A stretch of 64,000 nt of DNA from the NCBI RefSeq assembly GCF_905220565.1, contig NC_059414.1, positions 4,028,001-4,092,000 on the forward strand, read 5' to 3'. Below, in pieces: positions 27,501 through 39,500 of the stretch; position 1 is the stretch's first letter, and the number at the start of each line of letters is the position of its first letter. The notes beneath the pieces are model-generated. The model saw only the letters and a program-made list of their open reading frames with translations. It was not told the origin of the DNA and made no database searches. The stretch is from Melitaea cinxia (taxonomy: Eukaryota; Arthropoda; Insecta; Lepidoptera; Nymphalidae). The translations under genes and the position numbers were made by a program.

Positions 27501-30500
27501 AGCTATTAACTGACAATAAAATGGAACAACCAATTCTAGTCCCTAAATCACCACTTCTCTGTGAGAATCCTGAAGCAGAAATAGACATGGTATGTGTATT
27601 ATACAGTTGGCAATAAGTTGTAGCCTAATTCTGTTACCAATTATGTTCTTATACATTGTAATGTAATGCAAAATAAATAATTTTAACTTGATTATTTTAG
27701 ATGTCGCGACCAGGCACATCTACGAAGACCATACACAACACACCAACAAGTACCTTATTGGTAAATATGACACGTTTTTATACTTCATTTGCATCCTATT
27801 GCGTGCATTAAACTGCAAGTACCTAAATAATTTTAAAAATATTCTTTCAGGTGACACCAGCAAGTACCTCTAAACAACTAGACATACAACAGATCACCAC
27901 CACACCAACAAAGAAAAAAGTAAAGAGTCCGAATTATAAATTAAAACATAAACTGGTATATAATTTTTATCTTTATTATTTTTTTTTTTATCCTGATACA
28001 TACCTATAGTAAATAATATTTATATCTGTTTGTGGCACTTAAATCAAGATTTAGTATAAACATGTAATCTGAATAATAAATTATAACAATATACAAACTA
28101 AAAATGAATTTAATAAACTGATGTTAGTGAACTTAGTACAATATAGTAGAATCAATTATTATTTATGATACATACATTATTTTGATATAATTAAACATTT
28201 CTTATTTTAGATCAACAAGGGCAGTTCAAGTGCAGCACTACAAATAGCAGAAAATGAAATTGTCTGTAGAAAGGAACTCCACGAGGCGCAGATGGCAGTT
28301 GAAAAACAAAAATTAAAAAATTTACTATTAAAAGAACAATTAATAAAAAGCAAATTAGAATATTATAAAAATAAATAAATTGATTGCAACAGTATTTTTT
28401 ATTATCAACTATTCACTAAAATGTCTCCTAATAAAAGTTTGTAATGCAGCATTAGCACTAGCATTACTCCGTGGAACTTCTCTAGACACTTCTCTGTTAT
28501 ATTCGACCCCACTCTCTAACTGCACATCGCCATGGTCCACTGCAATATTGTGAAGCACAGCTAAAGCAACTATTGTGGTCTTCACATTTTGTAGCTTGCA
28601 GGTCATGCCAAATAGAAGGCATTGAAAACGTTGCTTCCAGACTCCAAAGCAACGTTCTACAGTATTTCTTGTAGCAATATGTGCTTCATTATATTTTTCC
28701 TCACTTCGGTTCCGAGGCCTTAGAATGGGAGTGAACAGATAAGGTTCTAATTTGTATCCAGAGTCACCTAAAAGTCGTCCTCTAAATGACCCTGTCTCAA
28801 AACGCTCTTTGAGTGATGATTCATTAAAAATTCGGGAATCATGAGTGCTACCTCTCCATCTGGCAACAATATCTCGGATGCGGAGATGTGCATCACAAGT
28901 TACCTGTGATAAACAAAACATTACAATTTGATAGGAAAATATTATAGTGTTCTATAAAAAAGTAATAGAATGAGAAAATACCTGAACATTGAGTGAATAA
29001 AATCCTTTTCTATTTATATAATATTGGGCTGCATCACCTCCACATTTGCGGATTTTGATATGAGTACAGTCAATACAACCAATTACAGTTGGGAAACTTC
29101 GAATTCTATGAAATTCTCCCATCATACGCTCTTCTTCAGCAAAAGTACTGGGCATTTTAATAAAAGAAGCTGAGTGTCGTGCAAGTGCACGTGCAACTCG
29201 GGTACAAATCCGACTGGTGGTTGCTTGCGACAATCCATGGTGGTCTCCAGCATCTTCTTGAACCTGTAATGGCAATATAGGATTTACACAAGGTTCATGT
29301 CGTACCTAAAATAATTTCGTTTATGATTTTGTAACATAATATATTGTTCAGATTGTAAAAACTTACCTCTCGACGACCCCAACATCTTATTGCCGTTAAA
29401 ACTTGGATTTCAGGTGATGTACCAGAACCTCTTCTATCTAAGTTGAGATCATCACGTACTAAGTCAATTATGTAAGTCGCAGTAGATTTCTTAAAGCGAT
29501 AACGCTTCCGAAAGTCTTCGTCGTTCAAAGAAAACGGATCACTCCTGCTTTTGTACACTTTTCTTCGACGCGTGCTATTTTCAAGTTCAATAGCTTCAAT
29601 AACATCTAAGCTGTGTAAAGCTTGCATTTTTAATAATGCAATTTTTAAAGTTATTTTATTTAGTACAACAGACAACTTTACAAAATAACATTGACAAACA
29701 ATTTGTGTGTCAAACGCCAGTTTCTTATTAATCAGCTGTTGTGAGTTCGGCCATCTTGCATCTTATAGTACTGTTATAGTAGGGTCCTGCCCTCTATAAC
29801 TTTGTGATAGGTTTATAGAACTGTTTAGTGTTATAATGCTGTTATGAATACAATTTTTTGCCAATGTTCTTATAGCGAGCTTATAGAACACTTTAGGTGT
29901 TCCATAACTTTTTATGAATAAGACCGTTAGAGTTTAGACAAGTTTTATAATATATTCAAAAGCAACAAGTCAATGCATGTTTATAATCCGCCTATTATTA
30001 TTTTAGTAACTAGCTGTTCACACCGGTGTATTCGCGTTAATTTTATATAAAAAAGTAATCAGTAAATGAGATATCAAACACGAAAAGAATTTTTCAATTC
30101 GAAACAATAGTATCTGAGATTAGCACGCTTAAGCAAATAAACAAAAGAGCTTTAAGCTTATAGTATAAAGTAATTACGTCTTCATTACTACCATTATAAT
30201 TTGTACATATGTAGATACCTACGTATACATTACATACGTATTTGGTGTACTTAATTTTTATAATAAATCATTTAAACTTTAAGCGTTATAAATTAAAACC
30301 TTATACAAGTCCCTGTAATGTGCAGAAGACTTCAGAAAATAGATCAGAAGTTGAGTTAGATCCTAATCATCGCCGTCAGCCCACGTCGTACGTCGTCGAC
30401 GTATAAAAAAAAAACAAACCTTGAAACGTTCTATTCCACATGTTGCGAATAACCGCCGCTCCATCCAACTCTCCCCTGGGGTCGTCAGCCTGTCGTAAAG

Positions 30501-33500
30501 TATCGTTTAGTGCCAGCGCGTAAAGAAGCACAGCATCGTAAAAGGCAGCTACGAATGTAGAGACAACTTCTCCCTTGCCGAATGTGTAGTTGTACTTCGT
30601 TTCTGCCAGTTGTTTGACCTGCGAAGGTTGAAACATTTAACAATCATCTTTAGCATACTATAATATTATAATATATATATTTTTTTATATAACTAGGTCG
30701 GCGGATACAAGCGTATGGATCACCTGATAGTAAGCGATTACCGTAGCTTATAGACATCTGCAACACTAAAAGCATCGCAAGCGCGTTACCGACCCCATCC
30801 CTAAGCCCTCCGGGAGCTCTGGTCACCTTACTTAGCAACAGGAACACAATACTGCTTGAAAACAGTATTATTTAGCTGTGATCCTATGTAAGGTTGAGGT
30901 ACTACCCCAGTCGGGCTGCTCCATATTTAGAGCAGGAAATACCTGCTGTGCCCTACCTCAGTTATTATTATGAGGTTCATCTTGTGATCCACAATTGTCC
31001 AATTGTTGAGTGAAATCGACTTTTATTAATGAGAGAAACAGGATGTACAGCGTAGCATCTTTGACATGCCAAATATATATATATATTTCAATGCTGACAG
31101 ATATAATCGTATATTATGTATCATAACTTTTCCAAAACAAATGTATGCTACCAATATTTGTACACACTTCAGTTTCATTTGAAATTTCCAGGATGTTCGG
31201 TGCCATTTTTTTATGTAAGAAATATATCCATATAATGCCCGTGCTTTTGTTATTCCAAATTTTTTTTTTTTTTTTTAATGCATCGGTACTTCACTACAAC
31301 TTAAGAAAACTTAGGAACTAGCCTTAGAATCTCTAAAGTTGATGCTAGACCAATACCAATATATACTAAGAGTGCTAACGTGCAAATTTTTTTTAAATTA
31401 TATACATGCACACCTATATATATTATACTAAGTATACATATGATTTTATTGTACATATTGTTTTATTATATTTATTATTTTTTTTATATTTACACTTACT
31501 TGCTAACTACAATATATGTACACTTATTTTCTAGCTAGTTCAGTGCCACTTATCTAACATTCGATAACCAAAAACAAAGCCTTTTAAGCCTTTGCAGTAT
31601 TCATTTTTCTTTTTTCACTTCAAAATGTTTAGCTACAAAATTATAAAGTAACATTTGTACGAAAATCAACTGATCATAAAAAAATATATTTGCTTTAATG
31701 GCGACCATTGTTAAAAAAAATCTATAAAAAATCTCGTATGCGCTACGGCTGAAATGGCACATACAAAAGTTTACAGAATAGTGCTAGTGTGTAGTTTACA
31801 GTGCGTTGACCTTAACTTTTTGTATTTATTTAATTCTTAACATAAAAAAAACTGTTTACCTGATCCGAAAATTCTAAATATTCTTTTTTCTCCGGCGCTG
31901 GACTGGTTACGGTAAGGACAGCACTATATGCGCGTCTCGCTCTTTCATTCCTTTCATCCGTATCGCCTTCTACCTTCCACGGCTCTTTGGACGAAGCTGA
32001 TGCTAAGCTGTTTTGAAAAGTAGGGCTTAGCTATATAAAACTTCAGAAGCGGAGAAGTAATTTCAAGCATGTTTCTCAGGATTGGTTATATTCTTGTTGT
32101 AATATTTATTTAAAGTTAATAGATTATTTTTCATTTGTTTTTAAACAAATGCGTTTTAAAAGGAGAGAGTAATCGTATTCTATACTTGTGTAATAAGAAT
32201 AAAGTAGTAAAGAAAGAAGTGAAAAACTTTATAAGTAGAAACTCGCTAAGTTATGGATAGGGTTAGAAAAATATATATTTACTAGTTAGTGTTTATATTA
32301 AAGAAGTTAGCCTCTTATGGATTAGACAAGAATATGTCAAAAAGCGAACGAAAACAAGGGTTTAGTTACTTCTAATAAGGTATAATTTAAAATACTTACT
32401 TTGAAAATAACTCGATGTTGAAGAACACGTACTCGCCAGAGGATACCATATTGAGATCATCTGCTGCCAGCATAATCTCTCGAACTATGCTAGGGTTGGC
32501 GCAAACCACCACAACTGTGAAAGAAATATCACATAAATTAAACGGAAAAAATTGACAAGTAAACACTTTTGTGTTAATTTTTTTACATTTTTGACGCCGC
32601 GTTAGCGCAACGGTCACAGCCATGGATTGTACCTTTTGGTTGGCGGTTGCGGGTTCGATCCCCGCACATTACAAACATTTGTATTGGCCATACAGGTGTT
32701 TGCCGTGGTCTAGGTGTTTGTGCAGTCCTTGTGGGTCTCCCCACCATGCCTAGGAGAGCACGTTAAGCTGTCGGTCCCGGTTACTATCATGTACACCTGA
32801 TAGCGATCGTTACTCATAGTAGGGAATATATCCGTCAACTCGCATTGGAGCAGCGTGGTGGATTAAGCTCTGATCCTTCTCCTACATGGGGAAAGAGGCC
32901 TATGCCCAGTGGTGGGATATTACAGGCTGAAGCGTAGCGCGTAACTACATTTTAAAGCTTATATTTCATACCTGTTACTTCGTCTATTATCTTTACAACA
33001 CTACATAGTGTAACAAGTAACATTACTTATTAATTTTTATGACATTTATCTTGAACTTCGATTTGAATCTTTCATCAACTAATAAAATATTTACAAGTAG
33101 GTTTTTGATAACAAATTTGTGTGGCCAATACAGTCACTTTTACAATTAAAAAATTAGTTCTACAGTAGATTTATATATAGAAATAAAAACCCAAAAAGAA
33201 AACAAGAGAAATGCAATTAAATTGACAATCTTATTCGCTGAAATATAGTTAAACTAGCTTTTACCCGCGGGTTTGCTCGCATTGAATTTTTTTAATTAAA
33301 ATGTATCCTATGTTACTTCTAATACCTCCAAGAATATGACTGTGTACAATATTTCATGATGTTCGGTTAAGTAGTTTTCGCGTGAAAGCGTAACAAACAA
33401 ACTTACATTCACATTTATAATATTAGTAGGGATTAATATTTAAAATAAAACATAATCACCCTTCAAATTTACCTATAAAATTTCATAAGATCGAGTAATT

Positions 33501-36500
33501 TCTTATCGCCTATAATACAAGTTCAACTTATTTTAAGTGTTTGTTCCAATAGTGGTCCATATCTGCATTGTGATGTCCGTTTAGAAGCAATACACAAGAC
33601 ACAGACAAATAGATTTATGTATATTTCAAACACAATTGTATGAATATCACAAGTGGCTGTTGCATGTTGTGTTAAATATTTATATAAGCATTCGCATGAT
33701 TGTCGAATACTGAACGACGAATGTTCATATTAACATAGTATGTCAAGTAACAACACACACGAGTCTAGTACTACTAAAACCATCTTAAAATGAAACGATA
33801 ACGTTACATAACTATAAGGTGATTCTGCAAAGTTAAAAACGTCAAAAAATCTACATTTTTAAAAGGCTAATAAAAAGTCAAGGTAGCAAAAATAATAATT
33901 AATTAAAAAATGACTAAATCTTAACATTAAGAACATAACAAACTTAGGTAAGCAATGTTATCCAGCAACCTTTAAATTGCGTAAGATGTATATTTATATC
34001 TAAACTTGTTGTTATGTTTCACTTAACAAGTTTTATTTGATATTCATGATGCCAGAAAAACAATGAAAATAATCAAACGATAAGGGTGGTATCCATATAT
34101 TTCACATCTCAGTCATTTTGTTTAAATATATATGCATGAAATAACTCGCAAAATTACGACAAATCAAAATTTACTACTATCCAGCAAACAGTTTAGCTTA
34201 TAGAACGTGCTAGAAACAATTATAATTGCTCACAAACAAAAAAAAACGATCAATTTACATCAACAATTAATACAGTGTAGGTACTCGCAGTGAAAAAATA
34301 GTCAACTTCCCGCTGTCTGTTTGCCTAGATCTTTAAAAGTGCGCAGCAGATTTTGATGCGGTTTTCTTTAGTATAGGTATAGAGTGATTCCAGAGGAAGA
34401 TTTATATATATATTACACATGCATAATATAGTAGAGGAACACTAATAGTTTTTGCAACCGTGCGGTGCCGGGACGGGTCGCTTAGTTACGAATAACTCAA
34501 AAAGTATTTGTCAGATACCAATCAAATTTAAAATGAATTTTATAACAATCACCGGCTTCCAAAAAAATAGTCATCAAAATCGGTACTCTTAGTAAAAAGT
34601 TATGAGTAACCTCATAACTTTTTACTAAGAGTACCGCAAAAAAAATAGTTGAATTAAGGACATACTTTTTTTTTTATTTGTTTAAAAAAGCATTTTTTGC
34701 CATTCGCATATGTAGAAGATCATGTTTGCACTATTAACTTACCTATTATATCAATTAATAAATAAGTAAAACAATGGAAATATAATTGTAAATTACAATA
34801 CATACAAAAATATGAACGGTATATAAATTTATCTTTATAATTTTTTTTATAAAGCAATGTATTATATTTTGTAGTAAGTGTACAAATACTGCCAACTATT
34901 ATTAGCTAGCATGAAAATAGCTCCGTTCTAAATTAACGCGGAAATACCAGTATTTATGTTTGAAAATATAACAGCGAATGAATAATTAATAGGAATCATT
35001 TAAATCTTAAGGTGCTATTTTTGTATTGTATCGTGAGTTGTTACGTTAATTATTCACTTATAATAAGTTTATAAACGCCATTTTGATAAGAAATTCACGC
35101 TGTCTTTTCTAAGTCCTAAAGTATGATTAATGTTTTATAACAGTAGGCTTATCATTAATTTAGGGTAATTAAGGGGCTATTTCATCGTTTAGTCGATGTT
35201 AAAAAGTTTTCTTTAATATAACAATACCTCTCTAATACATAAAAGTAACGATATATCTGGTCATGTCTTCATCTGTAAGATAATATTTTTATTTGTAACC
35301 CGTAAAACATTTGTAATTTTCTAGTTAAAGATACACAGGCAAATGGTACCTACTCTACCTACTTCTGATTGAGTCTCAGAAAACCTACTATCATCATGTG
35401 TGAGAGAAAAAACTCTTATAGCAAAATAAACTTTATTTGCATATCCAAATCCCCACATTCCGTTTACATAATTATTTTATGTAATTCTAATTTTTTTTGT
35501 AACGATTAAAAGGTATTAAGTCATAGCAAGTTTTAAAATAAAACCTGCCAAAGTATAACCGTAATACGCTAAAAGTTACTTTAATCCTAATATAATAAGG
35601 TAAAATTTTAAACGTCATTTCCATTTCACTAAAGATAAAATATGTCTTAAACACCTTCACTTTATTTAAAGCTCTCATTTGGCACGCCTCGGAAATCATT
35701 AGCAGTTTAAACGTCCAAAGATATATTGACCTCACGTTCAATTATAATTATTCTCGAGTTGGATGGAGTCCACCTACTTAGCACTAGACATACACAGCTA
35801 AACTCTTACGGCTAGGAAAAAAATGTGTGTCAGCTTCGTCATGCGACTGAAACTAAGGGCCTATTTTACCGGTTGTGGATATCGCTATTTGATGGATGAC
35901 GGTATCCAGCAGATAAAGGTTATGATGTAGTAATGTTTTTACCATCGGCTTATTAATTTATGAGATATGTCTATCCGCAAATGTGTATATAAAAGTTGAA
36001 GTTTATTAATTTGGTAGAAACAAGTCCTAATGGTCTATTTTACCTTCCACTGTTAAAGTCTATTCGTAACTTATGTGCAGGATAAATTTTATCCAAAAAT
36101 GGTGAAACAGTATCTAAATCTTAAGCATATCCTTAAGAATGTTTACTGTGACATCTAAAATTATATTTATATATTTCTCGAGCGCTACCATTTCACTCCT
36201 TAAATTCTTTTAATACCACGGGCCGTTTCTTAAGGTATAAGCTGCAACAATATGATAAATATTTTAAAACATCCTTAACAATTAGCCATTAGCATATCTG
36301 ACGTTTTCATCCTTACAAAAATTGTATAAATATGTATACCGAGTATATTTATATCACCTGATACTATTTGTGTTCAAGCAAGACATGTTCATCAATCAAT
36401 CAATCAATCATTACAGCCTATACAGTCCACTGCTGGACATAGGCCTCCACAAGTTTACGCCAAAAATAACGTGAACTCATGTGTTTTGCCCGTAGTCACC

Positions 36501-39500
36501 ACGCTGGGCAGGCGGGTTGGTGACCGCAGTACTTACTGGCTTTGTCGCACCGAAGACGCTGCTGCCCGTCTTCGGCCTGTGTATTTCAAAGCCAACAGTT
36601 GGATGGTTATCCTGCCATCGGTCGGCTTTTTAAGTTCCAAGGTGGTAGTGGAACCTTGTTATCCCTTAGTCGCCTCTTACGACACCCAAGGGAAGAGAGG
36701 GGGTGGCTAAATTCTTTAGTGCCGTAGCCAAACAGCACTAAGACACAAGACATGTTGATGAGTTTGAAATATGATGAAATTTGTTAACGTACAGACTAAT
36801 ACATACTAACGTCCATATGATAAAATTATTGAAGAAAAACCTCTTTACGCACTTGGGCAGTAAAGATAGGTGTAAGCACACATTTTCTTTCTCTTTTTCT
36901 CTCATAGCCGTTTCGTGTATCTAACATACAATGCAGGCCTATTGTGCAGAATTTTTACTTTGGTAGTGTGTAGTAAACTCGTTTTTATTTATTTATTCTA
37001 GAACAATGTAATAGATGCCAAAATCAAGCTTAACATGTGAAAACATCTATTAGTAACATCAACTTAGAAAGATTTGAAACAGTGGGAGTTAATTTTATAA
37101 TAATGCAATAAAATTTCAGTCAACTGTTGTTTTCTCCTGTAATATTAGCAATTAACAGAAAATGTTAATAAATAATGATACTTTTTACTTAGTTGAGACT
37201 AATTTTACTGATTACTATTCTACATCCAAGCACATCGCTTTAATACAATATTCAAGTATAAAGGGTACATAAGCCAAAATACAAAATTCGCAGAGAACAT
37301 AACAACTTGGCGCCCCATAGACAATCAAACGAATAGGATCAGAAAGCAAAGTTTGTTAGCAAGTGACCTTGTCTTAGAGAATTCATTTTTATAAATCATA
37401 ATAAGTGTTCTCACTGGATACTTATATTTATTAAAAATATAATGGAACAGATTAATAGTTTTAAAACTGATTTTTATTTGAAGTCAAGACTTATTTTATT
37501 AAAATTGCCGAAGACACAAAATGTAATTAAAATGTGTAACTATTATTCATTTTTATGTTAGTCACACATGAGGGAATTCTAAACATTTTTAATATCATAT
37601 CAAAAATCAACCGTTCCAGCGGGGATCGTACATCTTCTATTGCTTCATTGGCTAGAGCACCGACACGGCGAGTCGGAGTTGCGGGTTCGATCCCCGCTGG
37701 AACGGTCGATTTTTGATATGATATTAAAATTGTATTACTAGTTTTAAACTTATTATTGTCTTGCGTATCTTATATATAAGGAAAGAGCGGGGCTTCCTAC
37801 TACAGGTATTCATCACTTCAGCCTATCGCAATCCACTGCTGGACATAGGCCTCCCCAAGTTCACGAGAAAAAAGCGTAAACTCATGTGTTTTGATTTTGA
37901 TTTGCTAGTTACGTCTAGACAGGAATCTATTTACTAAATTCTGAGAGTTAACGTTAGAGAACTAAGCTTGTATGACGAAAATGGATACCACAAAGACGTC
38001 ATTGAGTCACAAGGTCCGACTGTGGTCGGTAACGCTTTTCCATATGAAATAGGAATGCATAATAGATTTGTAAAACGCATAACTTACCTACATACAACTA
38101 TAATCTGCACATAAAAGAAAATCGAGTCTAATTGTATACATTTATTTATTCGTCACAAAAGAAATATGTTACTAAGCGTATAAAAAAACATCAAATTTAT
38201 ATACATACTGAGCTCGCAAACGTTGCCATATATGTTATTAACCCCATAGGGTTAGGGGTAAGGAAAATAGACGTTTGCCGATTCTCAGACCTACCCAATA
38301 TGCACACAAAATTTCATAAAAATCGGTCCAGCCTTTTCGGAGGAGTATTTTAATTAACATTTTGACACGAGAATTTTATATATAAGATAAGCACGGTCAC
38401 ATAAAGACGATTAAAGCATACAGATAAAAAGAAAGCAAAGACAACGTAGTATTTAAATTAAATAAATTTTATTTAATTTACATGTACAGATAAATGCGTC
38501 GTTGTATCTAATGTAGATACCACTTACATAGCCACTGACCGGTGGGTAGGACTTTTTTCACTATCTATATTTACCTAGTATCATTCAAATTATAACTCAG
38601 AAAAGGGAAACAGTATCCAAATTTAATATTGATCAAAACCAGTGATACCAGATAATTGTAACATGATACAACTTATCAGATTCATTCTACCGATTCTGTT
38701 ACGTTAGCCAAAAACATAACCTATGATAATTTATCATATAGCGAATCATCGGTGCGTAAATCACATCTTGAACCTGTCTTTTCCAATACCGTTTCGATAA
38801 ACAAACAAGTGTAGAACACGACTGAGAAAACTCAACGAAACATTTATTTCTCACTTCAAATCTATAGTTATTCATTCAAAATACACACTTTTAACTACAT
38901 TAAATACGATATGACACTAATAACTTATACGCCATTAATCGAGCAGCAACGCTAGCCGCACAATAATTAAACAATAACTGCTTCTTCACTTATAAATTAT
39001 CACATTTAAAAGGACAACATTACCGCCAATACATGACAAAGTTGGCGACTGACCAATCAGAAAATTAAATTAACTATTCGGAAGATGATGTCTCCACCTT
39101 TATGCTCTTCCGGTACTTCAACAAACAATAATCATAATAAGAACATTTAAATAATAACGATATTTATTGTTTAACTACCCTGCAAATTAGATAACAAAGA
39201 TAGTGACAGACTAATTGTAAATTAATAGATATTATGCTTTCGGTAGATGGCGTCAGCACCTTTGTACTGTTCCGGTATCAAGGGAATAAAAAATAAGAGT
39301 AATATCGACACAAAATGCAATATTTTTAATAATTGTTAGAATTAAAAATTGAATTGCTAACACAAGTTAACTCATACGAGTGCAAAGAAAAAAAAAAAGG
39401 CTGTATAACAATTAAATATATATTATTTCGAAATATTACTACAAACATTTTGACCACGCGTTCATGCAACGGTCACAGCATCGCCTTGTGACTGTTGTGC

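Larger units (their letters stand above)
26445..29926. mobile_element. PIF/Harbinger DNA transposon, apparently complete, 3,482 bp
   Basis: The ends are perfect inverted copies of CGGTCTTATTCATAAAAA. They are flanked by the 3-bp direct repeat TTA at 26442-26444 and 29927-29929, the target duplication typical of PIF/Harbinger. The two genes expected of an autonomous element are present, convergent and open: a Myb/SANT-like protein on plus and a HARBI1-like DDE nuclease on minus. Stop codons are only 30 bp apart. The element lies in intron 6 of the receptor gene, with its transposase in the same direction as the host gene. I see no frameshift or stop, so it looks young and possibly still active. 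Confidence 0.93.

Noticed and set aside
27688..27873. Plus-strand 61-residue open frame
   Set aside because: Reads through exon 5 of the Myb gene in the wrong frame and into the intron.
36471..36727. Overlapping open frames at 36471 and 36542 (also 11001-11358)
   Set aside because: They lie inside family A repeats and recur with every copy.
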